From contig JAKALK010000028.1 of NCBI GenBank assembly GCA_021813155.1, forward strand, positions 1 through 10,616: DNA of 10,616 bases, in the 5' to 3' direction. The position numbers and the translations under genes are program-made. This document shows, one piece after another, positions 4,529 to 10,616 of this stretch (positions within the stretch are counted from its first letter, which is position 1; every line of letters begins with the position of its first letter). The notes under the pieces were generated by a model, which saw nothing but the letters and a program-made list of their open reading frames with translations, was not told the origin of the DNA and searched no databases. Origin of the DNA: a bacterium. Lineage in GTDB: Bacteria; Patescibacteriota; Minisyncoccia; UBA6257; 2-01-FULL-56-20.

Positions 4529-5659
4529 ATGTCAAAAACAGTGAAAATTGTTATCTGGTTAATTGTTATTGTTATTGTGATTGTCGTCGGCGCTTCGCTT
4601 TCTAAAAAAGGCGGCGACACCGGCACCGGCCCGATTAAAATCGGTTTCATCGGACCCTTAACGGGAGACACCGCTGGCATAGGTGAAAATGTTCGCGCGG
4701 CGGTTGAAGTGGCTCGCGATGAGATCAATGCCGCGGGCGGTGTGAAAGGCAGGCAGATAGAGGTCGTTTTTGAAGACGGCCAATGTGATCCGAAGGCCGC
4801 TGTTAATGCCGGCAACAAGCTTATCAGCGTTGATAAAGTTGTCGCCATTGTTGGAGGCTTGTGCTCTTCGGAAACTTTAGCGGTTGCTCCTATTGCCGAG
4901 CAGGCAAAAGTACCCCTTGTCTCGTACGCTTCTACGAACCCAAAAATTACCGATGCGGGCGATTATATTTTCCGTTTTACTCCATCTGATTTATTCCAAG
5001 GCAAGTTTGCCGCCGAGTATCTCTTAAAGACAATGAAAAAAGAGAAAGTCGGTATTCTTTACTGCCTAAGCGACTGGTGCACTGGCATTAAAGACGTTTT
5101 TAAGCAAAGCTTTGTTGATGCTGGTGGTAAAGTTGTCGCCGAAGAGGGCTACCAGCAAGAAGCCAAAGATCTTCGCTCTCAAATTACAAAAATCAAAGCC
5201 GCTAAGCCAGATGTGATTTACTTCCTTGGCTATTCCGAAGCTAGTATTGTTGGATTAAAACAGCTTCAAGAACTCGGTGTCAAAGTTCCAATCTTCGGAG
5301 GCGATGCTTGGGATGATGCCAAAATTGCCGAAGGTGCCGGTAAGGCCGCTAATGGCGCTATGTTTTCGGTTACCGCCGCCAAGGAATACGCCAAAAGTTT
5401 TGTCGATGCAATGAAGGCAAAAAATGCCGACAAAGAGTTGAATAACTACAGCGGCCGCGGTTACGACATCTTAAAAGTCTTTGCCGACATTATGGGCCGT
5501 GTTGGTGTGGATAGTATCAAGATTAAAGACGAACTCTATAAAGTTAAAGATTATCAAGGCATTGCCGATACCTATACTCTAGATGCGAAAGGCGATCTCG
5601 CCACCGCTAATTTCTCCGTAAAAAAATTCCAAGACGGCAAAGTTTTGTTAGTCAAATAG
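4529..5659 (+). CDS. livK: Branched-chain amino acid-type ABC transporter, substrate-binding protein (LivJ/LivK-like)
   Basis: This is the solute receptor of the importer encoded downstream. A short charged N terminus (MSKTVK) is followed by one hydrophobic helix (7-24) with no lipobox cysteine, so it is probably an uncleaved membrane anchor, not a lipoprotein. Residues 35-376 form a type I periplasmic-binding fold, starting IKIGFIGPLTGDTAGIGEN and containing the helix VAAVEVARDEIN-like segment (57-67) with AAGGVKGR. Cys86 (QCDP) and Cys112 (LCSS) correspond to the disulphide of E. coli LivJ, and the neighbouring SSETLA and SYASTNP match the ligand-contact regions. A second cysteine pair occurs in YCLSDWC. 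The ATG has no clear Shine-Dalgarno sequence. It has its own promoter and a strong terminator, so it is transcribed separately from the permease-ATPase operon. The ligand could be Leu/Ile/Val, another amino acid, or an amide or urea; sequence alone does not decide. Confidence 0.92.
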   Translation: MSKTVKIVIWLIVIVIVIVVGASLSKKGGDTGTGPIKIGFIGPLTGDTAGIGENVRAAVEVARDEINAAGGVKGRQIEVVFEDGQCDPKAAVNAGNKLISVDKVVAIVGGLCSSETLAVAPIAEQAKVPLVSYASTNPKITDAGDYIFRFTPSDLFQGKFAAEYLLKTMKKEKVGILYCLSDWCTGIKDVFKQSFVDAGGKVVAEEGYQQEAKDLRSQITKIKAAKPDVIYFLGYSEASIVGLKQLQELGVKVPIFGGDAWDDAKIAEGAGKAANGAMFSVTAAKEYAKSFVDAMKAKNADKELNNYSGRGYDILKVFADIMGRVGVDSIKIKDELYKVKDYQGIADTYTLDAKGDLATANFSVKKFQDGKVLLVK

Positions 5660-5676
5660 GCTTTCTAGTAGAGTTA

Positions 5677-5719
5677 AAACAAAAATCGCCCTCGCTTCCG
5701 TTTCGGGCGATTTTTGTTT
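5677..5719. terminator. Strong intrinsic terminator after livK
   Basis: A perfect 15-bp stem pairs 5677-5691 (ending ATCGCCC) with 5705-5719 (starting GGGCGAT), with a 13-nt loop. The 3' arm runs into TTTTTGTTTA, giving the U tract. The 5' arm is A-rich, so the element should work in both directions. It separates livK from livH. Confidence 0.92.
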
Positions 5720-5741
5720 ATTCTAGTATTATCAATATTCA
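5714..5741 (+). promoter_or_regulatory. Possible promoter for the livH operon
   Basis: TTGTTT (5714-5719) overlaps the terminator tail and TATTCA (5736-5741) follows after 16 bp. The ATG at 5751 would be within about 3 nt of the start of the mRNA. The match is modest; TATTAT at 5727-5732 is an alternative -10 without a good -35. Confidence 0.35.
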
Positions 5742-5750
5742 GCCCGTCCA

Positions 5751-6623
5751 ATGGATATCATCCCTCAGATTATAGCGAATAGCTTAATTGCCGGGTCGAT
5801 TTACTCACTAGTCACCCTCGGTTTTAACTTAGTTTACGGAGCGACTCGCTTTGTAAACATGGTCCCCGGCGTCCTGGCGGCTATCGGCGGCTACACCGTT
5901 TACTATTTATTCAGTCAGCTAGGCTTTAACCTTTATCTTAGTATCGCCGCCGGCATTTTTATCGCCGGTATCTTTGGTTATCTTTCTGATCGCCTTGTTT
6001 TTAGAAAATTAAGGCGAAACAAAGCTTCGAATCTGGTTTCTTTCGTCGCTTCCTTGGGAATTTTCACGATGATTCAAGCCGTGATTTCGATTCTCTTCAC
6101 CTCTCAATTTCAGAGCATTCTCGATGTCACCCAAAGTCCAACAACTTATCAAATCTTCGGCGCCACTTTCACTTGGATTCAGGGGATGATTTTTGTAACT
6201 GCCGTTGTTGCTTTTATCGGGTTGGCCTTAGTTCTTAAAAAAACTGGCTTTGGCCGAGCCGTCCGCGCCGTAAGCGACGACGAAGAAGTCTCGAAAATTA
6301 TCGGCATCAATACCGACAAAATTATTTCCTGGATATTTTTCATTGGTTCATGTCTCGTTGGGCTCTCCGGAATTTTCGTTGGCTTTGATGTCGGTATTAG
6401 TCCTACCATGGGCCTCTTTATTATCCTTGCCGGCGCTACCTCTTCCATTATCGGCGGTATCGGTAATATCTATGGCGGATTCTTAGGTGCTTTCTTGTTC
6501 GCTTTCGTGGAAAATTTCGGCATTATCAAAATCTCTAGCGAATGGAAGCCAGCCATCGCCTTCAGTCTCCTAGTTCTATTTCTCATCTTCAGACCTGAAG
6601 GGATAATGAATAAGAAAAAATAA
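5751..6623 (+). CDS. livH: Branched-chain amino acid-type ABC transporter permease LivH
   Basis: This is one of the two membrane subunits forming the translocation path. The 290-residue protein has about eight hydrophobic helices and the family's conserved opening SLIAGSIYSLVTLGFNLVYG (given as residues 11-30) with GATRFVNMVPG next to it. The cytoplasmic coupling loop GFGRAVRAVSDDEEVSKIIG (166-185) docks on the ATPases, and the late glycine-rich stretch ATSSIIGGIGNIYGGFLGA lies at 229-247. It ends IFRPEGIMNKKK, the usual LivH tail. Length matches the family. No Shine-Dalgarno sequence precedes the ATG. It heads a tightly packed operon, with livM starting 1 nt after its stop. Confidence 0.93.
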   Translation: MDIIPQIIANSLIAGSIYSLVTLGFNLVYGATRFVNMVPGVLAAIGGYTVYYLFSQLGFNLYLSIAAGIFIAGIFGYLSDRLVFRKLRRNKASNLVSFVASLGIFTMIQAVISILFTSQFQSILDVTQSPTTYQIFGATFTWIQGMIFVTAVVAFIGLALVLKKTGFGRAVRAVSDDEEVSKIIGINTDKIISWIFFIGSCLVGLSGIFVGFDVGISPTMGLFIILAGATSSIIGGIGNIYGGFLGAFLFAFVENFGIIKISSEWKPAIAFSLLVLFLIFRPEGIMNKKK

Positions 6624-6624
6624 A

Positions 6625-7491
6625 ATGGATTATCTCATTCATCTTTCCATTCTCTTCGCCATTTACGGAATTTTAGGTTTGAGCCTAAATTTAGTGATGG
6701 GATACACTGGCCTTCTCTCCGTTACTCACGCTGCCTTCTTCGGTATTGGCGCCTATACTACTGGCATATTAATGGCCCACGCCGGCTTTGGTTTTTTCAC
6801 CTCCCTAGTCATTGGAATCGTTTTGTCCGGCATCTTGAGTTTTATTGTCGGCGCTATCTTAAGCCGTTTATCCGGCGACTATTTTGTTTTAGGCACCATT
6901 GGTTTAAATTATTTAGTCCTTGCCGTTTTTACTAATTGGTACGATCTAACTCGCGGCCCACTAGGCATTGCCGGCATTCCCAAGCCCAATCTTTTCGGCT
7001 TTAGCTTTTTCGAGAGTAGCCACTTCTTAATTTTAGCCATCGCCTTTCTTCTGATCACTTTTTTGATTTCTCGTTTCGTCGTTAACTCTTCTTTTGGCCG
7101 CGCCTTAAAAGGCATTCGCGAAGACCAAAAAGCCCTTCAGGTCTTTGGCTATAATATTTTTTCTTATAAACTAGCCATCTTCACCATCTCCGGCGCTTTA
7201 GCGGCGATTGCCGGTTCGCTTTTTGCTTCCTACATTACTTTTATCAACCCTGAATCTTTTGACGTGATGCAATCCGTTTTTATTTTAGCTATTGTGGTTT
7301 TAGGCGGATTAGGCAATCTCAAAGGCTCGCTTCTGGGAGCTTTAATCCTTGTCGTCTTTCCAGAATTTCTTCGTTTCATTGGTTTCCCATCAGAAGTCGC
7401 CGCCCAAACTCGCCAAGCGCTTTATGGCCTGCTTCTTGTTGTCTTAATGCTCTATCGCCCCCAAGGTCTAATTGGCGAATATAAACTCTAA
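6625..7491 (+). CDS. livM: Branched-chain amino acid-type ABC transporter permease LivM
   Basis: This is the second permease subunit, partner of LivH in the membrane heterodimer. The 288-residue protein contains the LivM signature LSLNLVMGYTGLLSVTHAAF (19-38), followed by FGIGAYT, and the motif SGDYFVLGTIGLNYLV (83-98) in the place of the usual GxYFAxxTLAxxxI segment. The coupling loop FGRALKGIREDQKALQVFGY is at 157-176, LGGLGNLKGSLLGA at 226-239 and the C-terminal YRPQGLIGE at 277-285. About eight to nine hydrophobic helices are visible. It lacks the extra N-terminal region of the long (over 400-residue) proteobacterial LivM. It starts 1 nt after livH and ends 2 nt before the Nudix gene. Confidence 0.93.
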   Translation: MDYLIHLSILFAIYGILGLSLNLVMGYTGLLSVTHAAFFGIGAYTTGILMAHAGFGFFTSLVIGIVLSGILSFIVGAILSRLSGDYFVLGTIGLNYLVLAVFTNWYDLTRGPLGIAGIPKPNLFGFSFFESSHFLILAIAFLLITFLISRFVVNSSFGRALKGIREDQKALQVFGYNIFSYKLAIFTISGALAAIAGSLFASYITFINPESFDVMQSVFILAIVVLGGLGNLKGSLLGALILVVFPEFLRFIGFPSEVAAQTRQALYGLLLVVLMLYRPQGLIGEYKL

Positions 7492-7493
7492 TC

Positions 7494-7904
7494 ATGGAAC
7501 TCCAAGTCGGCGTCAAAGTTTTACTTAAAAACAAAGAGGGTAAGTATCTTCTTTTGATGAGGTCGGATAAAAAATATCCAGAAGCGCCTCCGAAGTGGGA
7601 CATCGCCGGAGGTCGCATCGAACCCGGTGTTCCTCTTATCACTAATTTAAAACGCGAAGTTAAAGAAGAAACAGATTTAGATATTGAAAAAGAGGTTAAA
7701 CTAGTAGCCGCCCAAGATATTCTCCGTATTCCCGGCCGCCACGTGGTTCGACTAACCTATATTAGTGAAGCTGATGGCAACCCCAAGATTAGCGAAGAAC
7801 ACACCGATTTTAAATGGTTTACTATGGAAGAAATAAAAAACCTAAGCGAAGACAAGCTTGATAAGTATTTCAAGGAACTTGTCGACCAAGGACTTATTAA
7901 ATAA
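7494..7904 (+). CDS. Nudix hydrolase-family protein with an altered Nudix box
   Basis: Nudix enzymes cleave X-linked nucleoside diphosphates using a metal-binding box GX5EX7REUXEEXGU. The 136-residue protein has the single-domain fold: strand VGVKVLLKNKEGKYLLLMRS (given as residues 5-24), PPKWDIAGG, then the box from Gly40 to Leu62. The catalytic core REVKEET (54-60) is intact with Glu55, Glu58 and Glu59. However, the first box glutamate is Val46 and the last glycine is Asp61. HTDFKWFTMEEIKNL (103-117) is the usual C-terminal strand and helix. Activity is plausible because the metal-binding glutamates remain, but substrate range may differ. It lies inside the transporter operon, 2 nt from both livM and livG, which is not a usual liv component. 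The substrate cannot be predicted. Confidence 0.88.
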   Translation: MELQVGVKVLLKNKEGKYLLLMRSDKKYPEAPPKWDIAGGRIEPGVPLITNLKREVKEETDLDIEKEVKLVAAQDILRIPGRHVVRLTYISEADGNPKISEEHTDFKWFTMEEIKNLSEDKLDKYFKELVDQGLIK

Positions 7905-7906
7905 GT

Positions 7907-8641
7907 ATGTTTGTCCTTGAAACCAAAAACCTATTCAAGCATTTCAACGGCATCCGCGCTGTTGACGAACTTTCCATATCCATTGAATCCGGCAAAGTCA
8001 CGAGTATTATCGGCCCCAATGGTTCCGGTAAAACCACTTTGATTAATGTTTTAAGCGGTATGCTTGAAATCGACGAGGGAGTGGTTGTCATTGAAGAATC
8101 CGAAAAGTTATCAAAAATCAAACCTCACGAAATACCCGTGCTAGGCCTCACTCGCACCTTTCAGAATATTCGCCTTTTCGAACAGATGAGCGTTTTAGAT
8201 AATATCCTAGTTGTTTTAACCGATCGCCACGTCTTCCGCGCTATTTTCGAAACCCACCAAATATTTCATTTGAAAAAAGCCGAAGAAGTTCTAACACGTG
8301 TCGGTCTTTGGGAAAAGCGAAACCAGTTAGCGATAAATCTCTCCTACGGCCAGCGGAAACTCTTGGAAATCGCTCGCGCGCTTGCAATGGATGCCAAAGT
8401 TTATTTACTTGACGAACCCTTCGCCGGCCTTTTCCCTGAAATGGTAAAAATCATTTCCGGCGTCATCAAAGAGCTGAAAGCTCAAGGCAAAACGATAGTT
8501 TTAATCGAGCACGATATGGGTTTAATCCGCGAACTTTCTGATTATGTTTTTGTGATGGATTCTGGGAAACTCTTGGCCGAAGGCAAACCCGAAGAAGTCC
8601 TGAAGAAAAAAGAAGTCATTGAAGCTTACCTTGGAGATTAA
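7907..8641 (+). CDS. livG: Branched-chain amino acid-type ABC transporter ATPase LivG
   Basis: This is one of two cytoplasmic ATPases driving the importer. The 244-residue protein has Walker A GPNGSGKT (36-43), the Q-loop at Gln86 in TFQNIRLF, the ABC signature as LSYGQ (145-149), Walker B VYLLDE (165-170) and the switch His202 in EHD. The LSYGQ form and TFQNIRLF are typical of LivG. Two small departures are the D-loop AGLFP where AGLNP is usual, and QRK where QQR is usual after the signature. The C-terminal GKPEEVLKKKEVIEAYLG is the family's ending. It starts 2 nt after the Nudix gene; livF starts 1 nt after its stop. Confidence 0.95.
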   Translation: MFVLETKNLFKHFNGIRAVDELSISIESGKVTSIIGPNGSGKTTLINVLSGMLEIDEGVVVIEESEKLSKIKPHEIPVLGLTRTFQNIRLFEQMSVLDNILVVLTDRHVFRAIFETHQIFHLKKAEEVLTRVGLWEKRNQLAINLSYGQRKLLEIARALAMDAKVYLLDEPFAGLFPEMVKIISGVIKELKAQGKTIVLIEHDMGLIRELSDYVFVMDSGKLLAEGKPEEVLKKKEVIEAYLGD

Positions 8642-8642
8642 T

Positions 8643-9368
8643 ATGTCAGAGACTTTACTAAAAATTGACAATATTCACGTTCACTACGGCGGCGTCAAAG
8701 CCCTCGATGGCGTTAGCCTCGAAATCGACGAAGGCGAAATCGTCGCCCTAATGGGTCCAAACGGCGCTGGTAAATCCACTGTTTTGAAATCAATTTTTGG
8801 TTTAGCTCCGGTTGGATCTGGGAAGATTTTTTGGCACGAAAAACCCATTAAGCCTATTTCGCATGAAGTTGTAAAAATGGGCATTGCTTTTGTCCCGCAA
8901 GGAAGACGAGTATTCACTCACTTGAGCGTCGAAGAAAATTTAGAAGTTGGCGGATTTGTGATTAAGGATAAAAACCTTATTAAAAACCGTATAGCAGACG
9001 TGATGGATCTTTTCCCGGCTCTAAAAACCAAGCGCAAAGAAAAGTCCGGCTCGTTATCCGGCGGTCAGCAACAAATGCTCGCTCTAGCTCGCGGGTTAAT
9101 GGTTGATCCGAAAGTTCTACTTCTCGACGAACCCTCACTAGGATTGGCGCCCAAAATTGTCAAAGAGGTTTTCGCTAAAATTAAAGAAATTAACGAGCGT
9201 CGCAAAACTGCGATTATGGTTGTTGAACACAACATTAAATCCTTACTCGAAATTTCAAATCGCGCTTATGTTTTAGATAAAGGCAAAGTTGTCATCACCG
9301 AAACCAATCCCAAATCCCTAATAACAGGGGACAGACTAGAACGAGTGTTCTTAGGAAAAGCGTTGTAG
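8643..9368 (+). CDS. livF: Branched-chain amino acid-type ABC transporter ATPase LivF
   Basis: This is the second ATPase, forming a heterodimer with LivG. The 241-residue product has Walker A GPNGAGKS (38-45), the Q-loop Gln86 in FVPQGRRVF, signature LSGGQ (138-142), Walker B LLLDEP (159-164) and switch His196 in VEHN. PQGRRVFTHLSVEENL is characteristic of LivF. The start at 8643 is preferred because GGAG (8633-8636) lies 6 nt upstream and the family starts near MSETLLKI; an in-frame ATG at 8619 would overlap livG by 23 nt and has no such support. It is the last gene of the operon and is followed by a terminator-like hairpin. Confidence 0.95.
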   Translation: MSETLLKIDNIHVHYGGVKALDGVSLEIDEGEIVALMGPNGAGKSTVLKSIFGLAPVGSGKIFWHEKPIKPISHEVVKMGIAFVPQGRRVFTHLSVEENLEVGGFVIKDKNLIKNRIADVMDLFPALKTKRKEKSGSLSGGQQQMLALARGLMVDPKVLLLDEPSLGLAPKIVKEVFAKIKEINERRKTAIMVVEHNIKSLLEISNRAYVLDKGKVVITETNPKSLITGDRLERVFLGKAL

Positions 9369-9387
9369 CAAGATTAGAAAAGGCCTG

Positions 9388-9455
9388 CCCCGTACTGAAA
9401 TTTGGAGATTCTCTAAAGTTTATCTTTTCCAAATTTCTAGTATCGGGGTATTTTT
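9388..9455 (+). terminator. Terminator after livF
   Basis: Inner arms GAAATTTGG (9397-9405) and CCAAATTTC (9429-9437) pair perfectly around a 23-nt loop. The stem extends through ACT/AGT-type pairs with two single-base bulges to CCCC/GGGG (9388-9391 with 9445-9448). TATTTTT follows, giving a U tract, so this is a long, imperfect intrinsic terminator closing the livH-livF operon. Confidence 0.75.
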
Positions 9456-9468
9456 GGGGAAAATTTAG

Positions 9469-9477
9469 TGCTAAAAT
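9469..9477 (+). promoter_or_regulatory. Extended -10 promoter of the PsbP-like gene
   Basis: TGCTAAAAT is an extended -10 identical to that of livK, with only T-rich sequence at the -35 position. The ATG at 9484 is 7 nt after its last base, so the start codon is at the predicted transcription start and the mRNA is probably leaderless. Confidence 0.55.
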
Positions 9478-9483
9478 AAATGT

Positions 9484-10449
9484 ATGAAAAACCACCCATT
9501 CGACAAGCTCAGGGTAAGCAATGGTTTCGCCAGCATCGCGGTAATAATTACCATCGTCGTCATTGCCACGGGGCTGGGGTATTTTGCATTTAAAAATTCA
9601 AATGTCTTGGATGAAAATCGAAATAAAATTCTTAACGCGCAAGAAGAAACGGCAATCATAAACAACCTTTTAAATAGCTGGACCAATCTCCAAAAATCTT
9701 TTGATTTTCGTCCTGTTAATCAGAACGGCGAATGGTCGGGACCTTATAAATTCCAATTTATAGCAGTCGATAAACTACTGATAGACTTTGAAGATGGTTA
9801 CAATGCTAATTTGGCAGTTGTAAGTTTTGGTAAAAACGGTTTTAAAATTAGTAAAGTTTTTAAAATAAAAAGTTATTTTACTGCCGCAGAATACACAGAA
9901 TTCATAAAACAAAATGGGGACTCGAAATATCCACCTTCAACTTATTCAACATGGATAATGAGAAACAAAAAAATCACTCACTTCGAAAAACCAACTAAGG
10001 TTCCAGAGAACGTCTTTATCCAAGATTATTATGACATCGGTATCTCTGACGAAACTGCCAACTGGCAAACCTACCGCAACGAAAAATACGGTTTTGAGTT
10101 TAAATATCCAGCTGAATTTAAAGCACAAACATCGACCTCGGAAATTTCATTTGGGAATAAGCACGGACGCATTTCTCTTTTCATTCGAGAAGGAAGTTTA
10201 ACCCCCAACAATCTCCAAGATCAGTACGGGATAAAAATCGTCCCAACTAAAATCGAAGCAGATGGACATGATGCCTACCAGTTTAAACAGCTTTACGAAG
10301 GATGCGGGGCATGGAATATCTTGATTCCGTTAGGAAATTCATTTGTGCAGATAACAATGGGTTCATGCGAAGGAGATCAAAAACCTTTTGTTTTAGATGA
10401 TAAGAATCTGATTGATAAGATTATTAGAACTTTTAAATTCACCCAGTAA
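9484..10449 (+). CDS. Membrane-anchored extracellular protein with PsbP-like C-terminal domain
   Basis: I do not recognise a characterised homologue. The 321-residue protein has one hydrophobic helix (about 15-36, beginning GFASIAVIITIVV), similar to N-terminal anchors common in Parcubacteria and loosely to type IV pilin N termini, but without the pilin Glu5. A middle region (about 50-180) contains no motif I can name. The C-terminal part (about 194-321) starts WQTYRNEKYGFEFKYPAEF and ends IIRTFKFT, which resembles the PsbP-like domain seen in many secreted proteins of these bacteria. Cys274 and Cys295 in that domain could form a disulphide outside the cell. Residues 4-13 (HPFDKLRVSN) are encoded by a REP-like repeat and look like an insertion between MKN and GFASIA. 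It has its own promoter after the liv terminator, so it is not part of that operon. Its function is unknown. Confidence 0.78.
   Translation: MKNHPFDKLRVSNGFASIAVIITIVVIATGLGYFAFKNSNVLDENRNKILNAQEETAIINNLLNSWTNLQKSFDFRPVNQNGEWSGPYKFQFIAVDKLLIDFEDGYNANLAVVSFGKNGFKISKVFKIKSYFTAAEYTEFIKQNGDSKYPPSTYSTWIMRNKKITHFEKPTKVPENVFIQDYYDIGISDETANWQTYRNEKYGFEFKYPAEFKAQTSTSEISFGNKHGRISLFIREGSLTPNNLQDQYGIKIVPTKIEADGHDAYQFKQLYEGCGAWNILIPLGNSFVQITMGSCEGDQKPFVLDDKNLIDKIIRTFKFTQ
9496..9524. repeat. REP-like repeat inside the PsbP-like gene
   Basis: CCATT (9496-9500) and AATGG (9520-9524) are inverted ends around CGACAAGCTCAGGG. On the other strand this core reads CCCTGAGCTTGTCG, a sequence I associate with dispersed repeats in Parcubacteria genomes. 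It is translated as HPFDKLRVSNG just before the transmembrane helix and keeps the frame open. Confidence 0.6.
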
Positions 10450-10454
10450 GCGAA

Positions 10455-10584
10455 TATTTCTCTTTTGGGAAGCTATTGGACTGAAGCCAGAGCTTGGTTT
10501 TTGCAAAACAAAATCTGGCGAGGGAGATGCAGGTGGGGGATTGCCGCTGTAGCAATCACAACGCCGGTTCCCAAAAGGGGAATA
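10455..10584 (+). other. Structured element: 17-bp closing stem with two internal hairpins
   Basis: Bases 10455-10471 pair with 10568-10584 over 17 uninterrupted positions, fifteen Watson-Crick and two that are G-U only if the plus strand is the RNA. Inside are two hairpins. The first pairs GCCAGA with TCTGGC (10486-10491 and 10514-10519) and continues inward to TTTT/AAAA. The second pairs GATTGC with GCAATC (10539-10544 and 10552-10557) around a 7-nt loop. The purine-rich linker 10520-10538 stays unpaired. The result is a three-way junction of 130 nt, starting 5 nt after the preceding stop codon. It could be a small RNA, a 3' UTR element or a mobile palindromic repeat; it matches no RNA family I know. 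There is no U tract, so it is not a simple terminator. A plus-strand frame also stays open from 10450 to the window end, but it lacks recognisable protein features. Confidence 0.55.
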
Positions 10585-10594
10585 CGAGCGAGAG

Positions 10595-10603
10595 TTATCC
10601 ACA
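10595..10603. promoter_or_regulatory. DnaA-box-like 9-mer
   Basis: TTATCCACA is an exact match to the strong DnaA-binding consensus. Only one copy is visible before the window ends, with no second box or AT-rich unwinding region, so an origin cannot be claimed. One copy in a window of this size is not far from chance. Confidence 0.25.
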
Positions 10604-10616
10604 TTGACCCAAGATC

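Noticed and set aside
8619..8642. Earlier livF start at 8619
   Set aside because: It would overlap livG by 23 nt and lacks ribosome-binding support; ATG 8643 has GGAG 6 nt upstream.
10393..10602. 69-codon minus-strand frame at the right end
   Set aside because: It overlaps the end of the PsbP-like gene and all of the hairpin element, is rich in Pro and Ser, and has no recognisable domain. It may be a shadow of the structured element.
10450..10616. Plus-strand frame open to the window edge, possible start TTG 10465, and a 26-codon frame at ATG 10527
   Set aside because: Neither has protein features. The open length is compatible with chance, and the 26-codon frame has its purine-rich site too close to the ATG. 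The region needs the sequence beyond the window to decide.
1..10616. CRISPR array, IS element with terminal repeats, or rRNA
   Set aside because: No regularly spaced direct repeats, no transposase and no rRNA-like sequence were seen.
1..10616. Genetic code 25 (TGA read as glycine)
   Set aside because: No conserved frame contains an internal TGA, and glycines in conserved motifs use GGN codons.

Overview
The window looks like chromosomal DNA from a small-genome, AT-leaning bacterium of the Candidate Phyla Radiation (Patescibacteria, Parcubacteria-like). This placement is inferred from four things: a short IF-2 without the usual long N-terminal extension, tightly packed genes with few Shine-Dalgarno sequences, short REP-like palindromes that have entered coding frames, and a serine recombinase and membrane-anchored C-terminal protein of the kind common in these genomes. 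No marker here gives a finer placement. All 13 protein genes end in TAA or TAG, none in TGA, and the standard bacterial code reads through the whole window.

Left part (1-1290) is an integration hot spot. The 3' part of a large serine recombinase runs rightwards and its frame passes antisense through a complete tRNA-Ser(GCU). Directly 5' of that tRNA, on the same strand, sits a small GIY-YIG nuclease gene. On its far side are a perfect 22-bp palindrome, a second 16-bp copy of the tRNA 5' end, and a good tRNA-type promoter at the expected distance. The simplest reading is that a roughly 295-bp GIY-YIG unit inserted at the 5' end of the tRNA gene and restored it by duplicating its first 16 bases.

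The core block (1293-3603) is an overlapping operon of infB, a pyridoxamine-oxidase-like flavin-binding protein and rbfA. It runs head-on into a tRNA-Cys(GCA) gene 3 nt away. A LAGLIDADG homing-type endonuclease gene follows (3672-4358). Its last 21 bases are the first 21 bases of tRNA-Leu(UAA), whose promoter lies inside the endonuclease gene. So both class II tRNAs in the window (Ser and Leu) have a homing-nuclease-family gene immediately 5'.

The right half (4424-9455) encodes a complete branched-chain amino acid or related-solute ABC importer. A membrane-anchored binding protein (LivK-like) has its own promoter and a strong terminator. The two permeases, a Nudix hydrolase and the two ATPases (livH-livM-nudix-livG-livF) follow with gaps of 1-3 nt and end at a second terminator.

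The window ends with a membrane-anchored extracellular protein, probably expressed from a leaderless mRNA and carrying a REP-like insertion near its N terminus. After it comes a 130-nt element that folds into a 17-bp closing stem with two internal hairpins, followed by a DnaA-box-like 9-mer. The clearest new candidates are the GIY-YIG/tRNA-Ser insertion, the LAGLIDADG/tRNA-Leu arrangement and the 130-nt structured element.
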